Source: Fragilariopsis cylindrus CCMP1102 (Eukaryota; Bacillariophyta; Bacillariophyceae; Bacillariales; Bacillariaceae). From it: a stretch of 64,000 nt of DNA. The translations under genes were made by a program, and so were the position numbers. Position 1 is the first letter of the stretch, and the number at the start of each line of letters is the position of its first letter. The stretch covers positions 186,001 through 250,000 of the forward strand of contig FMBT01000339.1 of the NCBI GenBank assembly GCA_900095095.1, written 5' to 3'. Below are positions 43,140 through 55,176 of the stretch, in pieces. Below the pieces are notes generated by a model. The model made no database searches and had not been told where the DNA came from. It worked only from the letters and a program-made list of their open reading frames with translations.

Positions 43140-45671
43140 TTACTCCTTTTTCTGTTCCGTTGTAGAGGTAGAAGCAGCCTGCAGTTTAGCTTTAACTCCT
43201 TTCTTATCAGGCAACTTCAAACCCCGTTTCTTGCCGTTTGAACATATGACTTGTAGTAGCACCGTATACGATCTCGAATGGCAACAAAGTTGAAATCATC
43301 AGGGTCGAACATATAGTTATGTTGACCTGCCATTTCTAATAATCGTTCAGTTAACCAGTTATTGTATTGTTTTTGTTCTGCGGTGTAATTCATGTTAGAA
43401 TGTTTTAAATACTCATCACGATTGGCAATAAGAAAGCGTTCCAACTAAATTATAAATAAGAAAATAAAGAAATAAAAACAAAAGAGGGATGAGATATCTT
43501 TTTTATCAAGACGACTCGACTCATTTTGATGTAGGCAGCAATTTAAAATGTTGTCCCGATACTGTTGGTAAACAACGTATTGATGTATTAAACAGAAAAA
43601 GATAACGTAATATAGTTCTTACCTCTGGATAATGTTTCCAGGAAAACTTCTTCCTTAATATAGTCTTTTCTTCCATCATCCTTGATGGATGACCATATGG
43701 ATAAGACGGCGGTGGTCCACCCATATGATGAAGAGGATGCATCGGCGGCATACCTGGATGATGATGTGGTCCCCCTAGCATTGACGGAGGTGGCCCACCT
43801 CGACGATGATGAAAAAGAGGACCATGTGATGATGGCGGCGGAGGATACATAGCTGGATCGTGATGATCTTCTGGTCCGCCATAGTGAGATGGTGGAGGGG
43901 GGGAGGATAAGGATAGTCTGGTGGAGGTCCATGATGAAGATGATGAGGAGGAGGAGTTGGTCCACCGTAGTAAGGATCGGAATGCGTAGACGGTGGATGA
44001 GATTGGTTCCATCCACCTCCTCCACCTCCTCGATTTGGAGGTGGGTATGTAGGAGAGTACGGGGTGGTGGCGGCCCGGAATCCCAATATCCTGCCCCGCC
44101 ACTAGGACTATTTCCATATCCAGGAGGTGGAGGTGGGTGTTCATCATAGAAGGAGTATGCTCCTCCCCGTGATGAGGTTGGTGTTGCAGGTGGATACAAC
44201 GGAGTTCCTTGTCCCCGATATGACGAGGCATCACCATGACTGTCAAAACTTCCTCGTTCAACTAAAGCGGGCGAGTCGGTAGGGAAAGGAGGTCCAAAGT
44301 CACTCACACCACCTCCGTAGTGCATACCACCAGGTCTGCTGTTGATGTTGATGCTTATGTTGCTGCGGCGCGATGGAGTGTTGTATAGACCGCTACCAAC
44401 ACCACTACTACCACCATGCTGCTGGGGAGTACTAGTATATTCTGGATGATGAGTAGAATACAATTCTCCACTACCGCCACTACCAATGCCACTATCTCCA
44501 TGCGGTAGAGGTGGTGGTTCCCAGCTAGGTGGTGGTGCTAAGGATTGTTGTGAGGACCCACCTCCACCTTCAGTAGTCGATGATGATTCATGAGATCGGC
44601 TGGGTGTAATAGGTTGGTGCTGTCTTCCCGTAGGTGGTGTCCGTTTGGTACTACTATTGATAGCATTTTCTTGAGGAGTCTGACCTGGAGTGATTGGGCT
44701 TGGTTTCGTCCTTCGTTGCAACGGTGAGGTTGGTGCAGGCATTGGTACTGGTGGTGGTCGAGAAGCTGTAGCGGCATTGGTAGTACTTGTACTTGTTGCA
44801 TTCTCCTCTGGTACACTATCAGGATTACTCTTCTTGATATTATCTGCTATGTCTATTTGCTTCCCTTGCTTATTCTTTCCTCCCATTCCAGCAGAAACAT
44901 CCGCTAGAACACTCAATGGATCCCCCTTTTCCTTTTTGCCTTGTTTGGATACAGATTCAGATTCATTACCCATAATGACATCATTATTATTATATCATCA
45001 TTATTATCACCAGCGTCATTGGATCGTCCTCTTCCTCCTACTTGTTTTATAGATGGACGCAATGATTCTTCTGAATCAGCCGAAGCAGAAACTGTAACTT
45101 GTACACCACGAGTTGTTGGTGATTGTCCTACTGGTGCTGCCGGTGCGGGTGGACTGAAGTCTTTTCGTTGATGACCATGCTGTCTTTGTTGAAATAGATG
45201 ATGTTCTTGAATTCTCGGTTCAATTCCGACTTGTTGTTCTCCTCCTCCTCCTCCTCCATACGACGGTCCTCTTCTTGACGGTGATCGAGGTTGATGTTGT
45301 TGTTGCTGTTGTGATGGATGAGGCATATGTTGAAAAAGAGGTGGTCCTCGAAGAGATCCAGGAGTAGGAGGTGGTCCACCTCCTCTATTATAACCATCGT
45401 ACATGGATGAAGTAGGGGGAGGACCCCAATAAGATCCTCTCGACTGCTGAGGAGGATATTCGTTACTGTAAGGAGGAGGAGACATCCAGTATTCGTTTCC
45501 ACGAGTTGGTGGTGGTGGACCTACTGGCGGATAAGCACTATCATTACTACTAGGAGGCATCCAGTATTCGTTCCTACGAGTTGGCGGTGGTGGTCCACGA
45601 CTAGGAGACACCATCTCGTCGTAAGAAGTATGATGCGGTTCTCTCCAAGCACTTCCGGGTGGTGTAACCAT
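43140..45671 (-). CDS. Pro/Gly/His-rich protein with conserved C-terminal block, unknown
   Basis: ATG 45671 starts MVTPPGSAWREPHHTSYDEM. About 650 residues are low complexity: PPPPTR.NEYWM repeated, poly-Gln, poly-Gly, SRGG and PPPSYPYGHP. Intron 43445-43622 (GTAAGA...TTTAG) leads to a compact end: LERFLIANRDEYLKHSNMNY, TAEQKQYNNWLTERLLEMA, YMFDPDDFNFVAIRDRIRCY and YKSYVQTARKRGLKLPDKKG. I believe this last block recurs in many diatom proteins, but I know no function. Four frame breaks (near 44960, 44063, 43898 and 43230) each need one base, two of them in C runs of the Pro codons. Possibly a transcriptional or RNA-binding scaffold. Confidence 0.6.
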
Positions 45672-47436
45672 TATTTTTCTTTTTGTTTTTCAGATTATAT
45701 ATCAATTAATATAATGTAATGTAATGTAATGTACTGTAATGTAATTCTCGTTGTTCTATCTAAGATTCGATTAGACTCGGCTCGACTCTAAAGACTTTAT
45801 TCAATACGTTTTCCCTCTCAAAGCTAAGTATGGTTAGTAAACTGTGATCACGGAACATAGTCGTGTCAATAGAAATAATGTTGTATTAGAAATAACAATA
45901 TGTGTAGTGTTGTCTTGTCTTGTGTAGGTACAACAAAGTTCTTGTATTTGATGGGCCGTCACACTCAAGATGTACTGTACGTTTAAAATTTTGTTTTGTT
46001 TTGGTCACATACAGTAGAATTGTACTGTTGGTACTGTATGCACAAATTCTTTGTTTCCTAAACATGTCATTACGCATTGCGCCCAATTTGAATCACATAT
46101 TTCGGCCGCGACTTAGCTTTTTTACTGGTACAACTGATCTTAATCGTGTAGAAAACACATTGCAGTCTTACTTATTAAAAAGGGCATATGCAAATCGTGT
46201 ATAAAAGAAAAATTTACTCGGGAAAAAAGAAAAATTTAGGTCTACGACGACAAATCCCGTCTTGATAAATCCCGCTTCAATTTCAGTGTGTCGTGTTGCA
46301 AGTATGTGGGGGCATTATTGTTGTTTTCTTCAGAAATAATTTAGGGAATGAGTTTAGCCGCGCTTTTGAACGGAGTTGTAGTACAGTACTGTGTCTCAAT
46401 AGAACTCTTTTAGTCCCATTAGTCCATTTTGAGGGAGAAACTCCCCTTTAAAATATGTGGCACCGACACCGTTAACGGCGCCATAACCGGAATCCTGTTA
46501 ACAAAAAATGTTGTTACCAACTACTATCTTGCTTTCAAGCGTAGAATAACGAAAATATGCCTCATTTTTGCAAGCATAAGGTGTGGCAGTTGCCGCCACA
46601 ACAAGCATTGCTTTAACGTGTATTCAACTGCTTTTTGGTGCATTCATAACAATTGATTCTACACATGTGTGTAGCCTTTGTTGCTGCCTATGTGTTTCTG
46701 TAGAGAATTTTACTAGCAGTACGAAGATAATAATCATTGTTTCCTTTTACTTACTACAAACTACTACTAACAAAATTGGCACTTTAGCTGGAATTTAGTA
46801 TGCCTTAGCACTGTAAACAAATCCCGCTTTTGGAAAATTATTGGACCACATAGAGAAATGTATTCCACCATTTGAGACAATCTTTTATTTCCTACCACCA
46901 TAGGTCTGATATTATTTTGCAGAAACATACATTATTCTTACCTCGTAATTTGATCTATTCTGAAGTACAATATCAGTAGATGATTGATCAAATCAGTTGC
47001 TGTTGTTCAAAAGAAGCTAAAAGTAAAATTACTGTGTAACTGTGTCATTTATGCTGAAAAATCGACGACCGGGCGCAAGACAGACGATCTGCCAATCATC
47101 ATCCGATACTGTACACAACTTCAGTACATGTACGGCACGTTTTTTTGAAGGATTGAACAAAATATAATAAGTAGTATCCAATCTTATACTTCGAATACAG
47201 TACTGTAGCTCATGAGCTCATGATCATTGAAATCAACACATAAAATAATAATATACTGTGACGTTATACTGTACAAAGCTTGGCTGGTCCGTTGCTCTTG
47301 CTGTCAACTTGTAGAAAGCATATCGCATACAAACAAGCCAATCTGTACTGACTATTAGCGAATCTCCGATAAAATAAATACTTCTACTTATTATTGTTCG
47401 ATAAGAATTTCAGACGGCAATTAAACTACTTTTACG
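45672..47436. other. 1.8-kb gene-free stretch
   Basis: No supportable gene. A short (TAATG)n-type array lies at about 45712-45745, and a CAGTACTGTAGCTCATGAGCTCATGATCA palindromic cluster near 47199. Short ORFs here have no protein-like composition. Confidence 0.5.
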
Positions 47437-49207
47437 ATGAGCATGATCCGTATATCCGTTCTATTTCTCATCATGATGCTGTCAAGAAAACATGCATCGG
47501 GACCCAGTATGTTGATTCTTCGGTGTCACGCCTTTGCTTCAAATACAAATACAAATATAAACACAATTAAACGACAACAGTATTATTCCAGAAGTACTGG
47601 TTCAATGCGGCTAAAACATATCAACGGCAACAACAATTCTTGGATTATTCGCCGTGGTGGTTCTGCTTCATTTACTGGAAGTCAACAACAACAACAACAA
47701 CAGCCATTTCAATCAACTCCAACGTCTCGTCTATCTAGTACCGCTTTTCCATCAATACCGTCATCTGCCTTTGAGAATAGGGCAATGGAATCACTAGCGA
47801 TTGCGGGAGGTGGAGAAACACTCTCTACATCAATAAAGTCGTTTGGGGGGATATCTTATCGAGATTCGTCGTCATCACAGAAAGATAATCTTTATCGTGT
47901 GGTGTTTGTGTTAGGTGGTCCAGGTAAGAAAGTAGCAGAAGTAATAAAATATCAAGTTATCTCACTAAAAAGAATATTTCCGTGTCATCACATCGTCGAT
48001 ATTACTTCTTATCAAATAATTTAACTCATCCATTCGCAATGATCCAATATTTTACGCGTATTGTATCGGATATGATGTACAATTGTAGGCGCTGGAAAAG
48101 GAACACAATGCGAGCTACTAATACAAAATTATCCCTGCGTCCATTTATCGGCCGGACAACTTTTGCGAGACGAAGCTCAAAAGAAGGATGGATCATCGGA
48201 ACACGCAGCATTGATTGAAGAATGTCTTGTGGCAGGGAAGATAGTACCAGTCGAAATTTCATTATCGCTCCTGCAAAAGGCTATGCGCGAAGCCGAGGGA
48301 AATGATTCTCTCGTGTTTTTAATTGACGGATTTCCTCGAAATTTTGATAATTTGGAGGGTTGGACACGCTGCATGACAAGAACAACTTATAATGAATGAA
48401 TGATAACGATAACGCCGCTACCGATGCAGCAGCCGTTTGGGGGGTATTGTGAGTTGATTCATCTTATGTGTCTCATAGAAAGGGGCGCTGTAACCCATTA
48501 GGATATTCATTTCATTACTTATTATTATATGCTCTCTCTCTCACACACACACACACGCACACACGCACAAACATACTATCTCTCTTCTTTTTAAAGGTCC
48601 TATGATTGTCCCCTTTCAATCTTAGAGGAACGCGTTATGGAACGCTCGAAGGATTCCGGTCGATCCGATGATAACTTAGAAAGTTTAAGAAGACGATTCA
48701 AAACGTTTCAAGATGACACAGTCCCTGTCATCGACACGCTAAAGGTGATAGATGACAAAACTTCATCCCTGCTTAGAGTTGTAGATATCGAAGGTCAGCA
48801 GTCGCTCGACAAAGTTGGGAAGAAACACAAAAGACTATGAACTCATTCATTCAAAATGACGTATTATCTGCTAACATGCGGCTCTTGGAGGCAGTTGCTA
48901 GTAATGATGTGGATACCTACCGTAATCTATGTGCCGACGAAATGTATTCGGACGTTGACGTCAATAAAAATAAAAGTAACAACAACAAATCGATAATGGC
49001 AATTCAGGAAGGAGAAGAAAATAACCGATTCGTAGAATCAAAATAAATTGTGCAGAAATGACTTTTGTTACCGGAAAGAAGGTATCAGTATGTTATGACC
49101 GAACGTCGGATTCTGGGATCACCTTTCGAGAGACGAGGATTTGGTCACACCAAGGAAGAAAGGATGGAGAATGGTACACTTTTCTCGAGCGAATTGAAGC
49201 TAAGTAA
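47437..49207 (+). CDS. UMP-CMP kinase fused to a SnoaL/CaMKII-association-type domain
   Basis: Exon 1 (47437-47923) begins with a signal peptide, a Ser/Gln-rich linker and VVFVLGGPG. Intron 47924-48088 splits the P-loop, continued as AGKGTQCELL. The CMP/UMP-binding parts are HLSAGQLLRDEAQ, GKIVPVEISLSLL and DGFPRNFDNLEGW. Intron 48449-48596 holds a CA microsatellite. Then SYDCPLSILEERVMERS and the lid motif SGRSDDNLESLRRR follow. After the kinase, with one added base, comes MRLLEAVASNDVDTYRNLCA and FVTGKKVSVCYD, then ITFRETRIWSHQGRK and GEWYTFLERI, the shape of the CaMKII-association/SnoaL fold. Stop 49205-49207. Three frame breaks (near 48393, 48833 and 49043) each need one base. The kinase makes UDP/CDP; the second domain may assemble or bind a ligand. 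Confidence 0.75.
48532..48568. repeat. (CT)n(CA)n microsatellite in an intron
   Basis: CTCTCTCTC followed by CACACACACACACAC with interspersed GCAC, inside the second intron of the kinase gene, just before a T-rich acceptor region. Confidence 0.9.
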
Positions 49208-49529
49208 TCTGCCACACACTGTACTCTCTAGACGAAAAAATGATTGCTACAACAAGCGGATACTCAGATACGAAGAGTCTAGGAACGCTTATTAATAAAA
49301 GCTCGCTGGAATTGCGTCTGAAGAGGGCAGAATAAACTTAAAGATAACTTACTGACTTGCCACCAATTATCCCGATATTATATAATGAATGAGTCCTAAT
49401 ACATGTAACACCAATCGATTAACATCTTGCATTGTGTCGCGCTGTTGATATTATAAAAGATACTTTTGAATATAGATACTACAGTACTATAGTAGTACAA
49501 TAACGTACATAGTACTTCAATACTTTTAA

Positions 49530-49700
49530 TCATTCCGCGTAAGTCCATTAATTTTACGGGTAAATTTTTCAATTTTAACTTCACGATAATTCGTCAAGTG
49601 CAAATCTGGATGATGTTGTTCAAGTTCTGCAATATTAGCTACCAACGGCATTGATGGAATCTATCATTGCTGCTTGGAAATTGTTTGCCTTGAATTTTCT
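49530..49700 (-). pseudogene. Decayed partial copy of the pterin dehydratase gene
   Basis: On the minus strand this matches the central part of the gene at 32316-32910 at high DNA identity: KANNFQAA, AELEQHHPDLHLTNYREVKI, then a Thr/Lys-rich KINGLTRND. It has a few-base insertion before AELEQ, a stop shortly after TRND, and no N- or C-terminal parts. The His pair is kept but the fragment cannot make a whole enzyme. It is a duplicated, broken host gene fragment. Confidence 0.8.
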
Positions 49701-50020
49701 GTTTAAGCTCGTAGATGTCGTAATAATTAATACTAACACAGATATTTTCGTACGTAATACGTCCGTTTGGCTAAGGATTTTCCACGTGGCGATGGATTTT
49801 CTACATACTGTACCTGCTCAGCGCGAGGAGTGCGCACATCGCATCGCAATCAATTTCGGGAAATTGACTACAGTACCGAAGGTAGATCCATCTCCATTGC
49901 AGTCCTACTTGTGCTTGTACTACTACTTACTGTAGTTAGTATTTACGAATTATACTATCTATTACATATTATATTACAGTAGTACGATATCGTCCTCACA
50001 GCATAATAAATACCACCGTC

Positions 50021-50758
50021 ATGACAGCCCGATTTTCTCTTCTTAATGCCTTATTACTACTTTCTAGCCTCCTTCTCCAGCCGAAGGGAATCCATGGTGG
50101 ATTCAGAGAGGGATTCTCGAGTAAAGTTGGTAATGAAGCTAAAAACAAAATGAAAGACGAAGCTGGTGCCCTCAACGGAATGACACGGGAAATGTTTCTG
50201 ATGAAAGACAAGGAATGGGAGTTACAACCGGTGGATTTCAGCTGTATCAAAAATCTTAAGCTACGTCGTCATTGCCAGAAGTTTTTGAATAGACCCGTCC
50301 ATATGAAGCTTTCGGCGCGTAAAGGAAAGTATGGTTTGCGAGCCCAGGGTCAATCGCAATCTGGGAAGCGCCTGAGGGGATTCTGGAGGCAGACGACACC
50401 CAGCGCCAAGGGTGAAGATCTTTTGAAAATTGGCTACGATGAAGCTGTTAAGCAGAGATTAACTAGTGTCGAATTCGAGATACAACTACCTCCAGTATCC
50501 AAAAAATCTAGGAAACTTCCTACCGTAATTTATAGCATCGTAGTGGAGCCTGGATCGATGAATCCAAAAGCGATCGTGCCTCGAGGTGCTGGAACTGTCC
50601 GAATTCTCCCCGATGGACATGGTGACGGAGAAGATGTCAATACATTGACTATTGGCAAAGCATTTGTCACCCAACCAATGAGAAGCGGTATTGTTGACCC
50701 AGGCTGGGCAAAGGGACGTTCAGTCTTTCGAAAGGGAAGACCGACGGGCGTCGTTTAA
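50021..50758 (+). CDS. Secreted or lumenal basic protein, unknown
   Basis: A 245-residue ORF with ATG 50021 and a clean signal peptide (MTARFSLLNALLLLSSLLLQ, then PKGIHGG). The mature part is basic: DFSCIKNLKLRRHCQKFL with two Cys, KLSARKGKYGLRAQGQSQSG, FEIQLPPVSKKSRKLPTVIY and VRILPDGHGDGEDVNTLTIG. The stop may be early: open reading continues in other frames to about 50929, and one-base breaks are common here, so the true C-terminus is uncertain. No family is recognised. The beta-like middle part could be a small lumenal domain. Confidence 0.6.
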   Translation: MTARFSLLNALLLLSSLLLQPKGIHGGFREGFSSKVGNEAKNKMKDEAGALNGMTREMFLMKDKEWELQPVDFSCIKNLKLRRHCQKFLNRPVHMKLSARKGKYGLRAQGQSQSGKRLRGFWRQTTPSAKGEDLLKIGYDEAVKQRLTSVEFEIQLPPVSKKSRKLPTVIYSIVVEPGSMNPKAIVPRGAGTVRILPDGHGDGEDVNTLTIGKAFVTQPMRSGIVDPGWAKGRSVFRKGRPTGVV

Positions 50759-50928
50759 ATTTCAGACTGGAAAAATGGACCATTTGTCAGGCACGAAAGC
50801 CTCCATTGGCAAAGCAGAAACAGCAACCATCACAGAATCGCTGGTCACATCACTCTGTCGGCTACTAAAACAAAGGGACTATGCGCATTATACTTCGAAT
50901 AGGAGTAGCAACTTGTGCACTAAATAAC

Positions 50929-53065
50929 AATGAAATAAGCTAATTCTATTGTAAACAACTGTTACTAATAATATTTCTGTCCGAATGGAACACACCTATC
51001 TCCAACTGTCCTTATCAAGGTCTTTCCACACTCAGCTGGTAACTTCCTTCTTCATGGAAAGTGATAGCAAATTGTTCTTGAATTTTTTCCATATTATATA
51101 TTTTTCTAATGATAAAATATGTCGTACTGTAGGAGGTGTTGAATGATTGTACACTATACCCCAAATGACCTACTAAGAATGCAAACATGGCAATTTGCAA
51201 AATATAATGCTGTTTTTAATCCTGTGATAGACATACTCACTGAAAATATCACTAAAATTATCTCTGTAGTTTATTCAAACTACGTTGGCATCATCTCTTA
51301 CATTGAATCATCAAGTTCTTTTCTTTTGATTAAGCCTTCACTGGCAAGCATTATCTATCTACTCTACATTGTAGAAGTGAAGTCATTGTGATAAATGATA
51401 TTGATTGCAGGATGTACCAACATCAGTTTGCATTATTTGCAACCAACTACAATTTTGTCAAACCAATTTTATGTTGCATCCATTATCAATAGTAGGGGAA
51501 AAGGGACAATACATCAACACAATAATAATATCAATCAACCTATATTTTAACTACAAAAGAGGGAAAACAAAACACACTTATTTATCTGATGATATATCCC
51601 ATTTCCCTTGTAGCGGAAAAGAGGCATGTATTATGGAATTCCACATACTTCTGCCGTCAGAGCATTGCCTCAAGTGGAGTTTGTGCTGAAGTGGCCAGCC
51701 ATGATCAGGGACATTGACAATCACAGCCAATGGGAACACAATGATCCAGGATTCCCAACAATGCATTTATATATCACTGTCCTTCTGTTGAGACCAAATA
51801 AAGAAGAGTGACAACACATCATTTCTGTACAGTGATGGTTATCTGTTATCTGTTCTTGTATTATTGCGGTGGTAGTTTATTGATTTCCAGTTAATTAAGA
51901 ATTATTATATATAACCTAAAAGCCAATCACTCTAAATTAAACGATAAAACCTAATCATCTATGACATATTATCTAAAATAATCTAAAGGATCCATAAAGA
52001 AGCCAACAATACATTACATCAACTTAAATATTGTCACTGGTATCATCTTGGTCGTCTTAGCCGATGTCATCGTCATTGTCGTCGTAATAATTGCCATCGA
52101 TTTATTTATATCATCATAGCATACCGCAGTTAATGATTTAATTCGATTTAAACAATTTTGTTGCTGTTCAAATAATTAACAAAAAGGATGTGAAACGAGC
52201 AACAGCCTCAACAACAGCCTATGTGTGACACGCTGACAGAAATTGCTTAGTTGTGCTGAAAAACCTAACTAATTAACTTTTCGAAATAATTGGTCGCGAC
52301 TCAGCCTCAGGGCCAGGCAAATATTGAGTCAAATTCGAGTCCCATGAGCTGAACCATTCAGCTCATGAGCTGAATGAATCATTCAGCTAATTGGATCACG
52401 CGCTCGCTGGGGGATGTGAATTTTCACTGATTTTGTTTTTTTTCAAATCGAGGATGTTCCTGTTTGTTTCAGGACCATACCGGTATTCGATATTCCGTTT
52501 CAGAGGATGAAAGAATTCTACCCCAAGATAAAAAATCGAATCCTCTTCATCGCGCGAATTGAATACACCAATCGCGCATAGAGACTTGCAGCAAACACAA
52601 GTCAGTGGTTACAGCGCTAGTAAAGTTGTTATCTTACAAGTCGACTTGTTAGACTAGCCAGCTTATGTACTGAGATAGTCCTCACAGCCGTACATTGTGC
52701 GTACTAACACTTGAAGTACGCAAAATACACATGACACATCATGAGTTCTTCTTTTCATTACTACTTAATGCCAATCTACTGGTACAAATAAATTGTCGTC
52801 ACTTTGCCATCTGGGGACTTAATTAACACGCCTTTCTTTCCACAAAACGTATTTTTGCGATGACAATTTTACGCGACTACTGCCTACAAAATCCGAAAGA
52901 AAGAAGAAGAATATTTGTTGCTTACATCATCGCAATCAAGCTCATCAATGCAGTAAAATAAAACTGCGAATTCCGAATTGCGAAAGAAACAACATCCAAC
53001 GAAAGTAATCACTATCGAAAGCATAAACTTCTCATTGTTGCCTTTTGATCTACATTGTATCTATC
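50929..53065. other. 2.1-kb gene-free stretch
   Basis: No supportable gene. AT-rich, with isolated 60-90-codon ORFs lacking homology. At 52340-52390 there is a small cluster of ATTCAGCT words including the perfect 20-bp palindrome ATTCAGCTCATGAGCTGAAT. The last ~150 bases are the HSF leader. Confidence 0.5.
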
Positions 53066-54262
53066 ATGACACCATCAATGAACTACAACCGATTATCATT
53101 TGCTAATGTTGGGGCATTGTCACATCTAGTAGAGGCAGCATCTACGTTGACGGAGCTCGAAGTCGAACCATTAAAACGAGTTTGTCAGACAGCCCTGGTA
53201 AGTGACGACGATGAAATACTAAGAGTCACCGCCAAAGCATCTGATAATACAACAGCAACAACAACAACAACAACATCGACGAATGCCAAGAAGAAAGAAA
53301 TATTTCCTGAGAAACTCATGGAGATTCTCGCCGACTCTTCCTTATCGGATATTGTCTCCTGGCTTCCTCATGGTTTGAGCTTTGTGATCATCCGTCCTGA
53401 CCTATTCTGTGAACAAGTTCTTCCAAAATACCTGCCACCAGCTGACTCTCGGGGGAGTACTAAATACCCATCCTTTACACGAAAACTGAATCGATGGTAA
53501 GTCATATCGTATTGCATAAACTAAAAAAAAGTAGGAATATTGCTGTATCAAACACTCTACAACTGTATGTTAACATTGATTCCTAACCGTGCCTTCCATC
53601 AACTTCAACTTCATCTTGATAACAACAGGGGCTTTCGACAGGCGACTAGAGGAGCAGACACGGGAGCCTTCCATCACCAATTCTTTCGTCGTGACGAACC
53701 TGAATTCTGTACGAAGATGGTTTGTCAGAAATCGAGAGATCGGCAACAACAAGGTATGCAAAAACAACAACGAAGCCTCCCTCCAAAGAAGAGAACGATA
53801 CACGAAATTGCACCAACCGCAACCACATTTACGCCTTCTTCTATAACCAATACGTTGCCGATATCCGGTACCGATGCTCTCGTTGCTGCAACAAAAATTT
53901 ACCAACTGAACCCTCCAGCACCTGTATCGGTATCGGCGGACGATGGATCAGTAGGTAATTCTTCAACTACCTCTAGTGCATCGTCCTTCAGCAACGCAGT
54001 AACGTTCAACAACAATAGCGAATGTTTATCTTCAGTCAAAACGAAACCTCAAGTTCCTGTTGCAACAGTAACTACACAAACGATTACGAACTCCTCGACT
54101 ACAGGTATGGGAGGTCGAGGTATCTTGCCATTCATTTCGAATGATTCACAATTTGTTGCATCCATCTTGAGACAAAGGGAAGCTCTCGAGGTATTCCGAG
54201 CTTCGAAAGCTATGCTATACGACGCTTATATGAAGGCCATGAACGAACAGCAGACAACGTGA
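53066..54262 (+). CDS. Heat-shock-factor-type transcription factor
   Basis: Exon 1 is 53066-53496, intron 53497-53628 and exon 2 53629-54262, about 354 residues with ATG 53066. The HSF DNA-binding winged helix runs FPEKLMEILADSSLSDIVSW, LPHGLSFVIIRPDLFCEQVL, PKYL, KYPSFTRKLNRWGFRQATRG and AFHHQFFRRDEPEFC. The intron splits the RKLNRW/GFRQ recognition region, a common HSF intron site. No long leucine-zipper oligomerisation region is seen. Instead the tail is Gln/Ser/Thr-rich and ends with a short helical ILRQREALEVFRASKAML. Diatoms have greatly expanded HSF families with such minimal proteins. Regulatory targets are unknown. Confidence 0.92.
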
Positions 54263-55176
54263 CATACTAAACAAACACAAACGGGATGCAATCCATAGCT
54301 AGTTAAAGGAATGCAAAGAAAACTACTGTACATATATAAGATAAAATTTTACACTACCAGCTCTGCTACTATGAAATAAATGCGTAGGGAGGACTACTCT
54401 ACAATAACATAAAGGAATATATTGAGAAAGTATAAGTTGATAAGAAATTATTTATTTTTCAGTTTAGTTACCAATCGGATATTTAAATCTAGAAAATCAG
54501 TAACGTTAGTAGCTTTACGCAACATTTTTGTGTTTTTCACAAGGAAGAGCATAAAAAGTTCATGAACTTGGGTAGCCGTAAAATTCTGCTGTGTCTTTCA
54601 GTGGCGCGCGAGCTTGTGGATGAAGGATGAAAGTTGACACCATGGAAAAAAATAGTGACTATGAATGATGTGGCCTTCAACAGAAGGATATGATGGGGAT
54701 AAAATAATGAGTTGGAAAGATGTCGCAAGTACGTACCTTTATACGTGGGAATCCTGTTCAGGATCATTAATTAATAAATTAATTAGGATTCGCGCGGGAC
54801 TACATTGTTGTGAATGAAATAATTAAAAAAAAATGTAGGTCTTAGTTAGTCTTTTATGGGACGTCTGTCAGGCTTCGGCTATTAGGTTGCTTTTCTTTGT
54901 GACGTACAATTGTAAAAAAATAATTGTGATGCGCTTGGAAAATTAAATCATGTTTAATTGGTACGTCCTAAGTTACGTACAAAACAAGCAGCAATCGGCC
55001 ATCACAAACTCTTTACCGTATTATTTATTACAGTACTTCAGTAGTTCACATTGTTTCACTTTAGTTCCCCGTCGCCGTCGTTAGTTTATAGAAAGTTCGA
55101 CCTGTACATAATTTTATTAGAACCAAACGCAAAACAGAGAAAGTGTGCGTGAGACATAGACATTGACTTAATAAAC
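54263..55176. other. Intergenic, no gene seen
   Basis: About 900 bases between two plus-strand genes. No supportable ORF, RNA gene or repeat. The final ~100 bases are the Cpn20 leader. Confidence 0.5.

Noticed and set aside
43889-44261. Overlapping His/Pro- and Ser/Arg-rich ORFs in this region taken as separate genes
   Set aside because: They are pieces of one Pro-rich reading frame displaced by missing bases in C runs.
45920-46204. 94-codon ORF with hydrophobic start
   Set aside because: Composition follows AT-rich background; no conserved motif and no splice partner found.
51626-51811. 61-codon ORF starting MYYGIPHTSAVRALP
   Set aside because: No ATG in a good context (it opens on a non-ATG codon), no homology, and it lies in AT-rich gene-free DNA.
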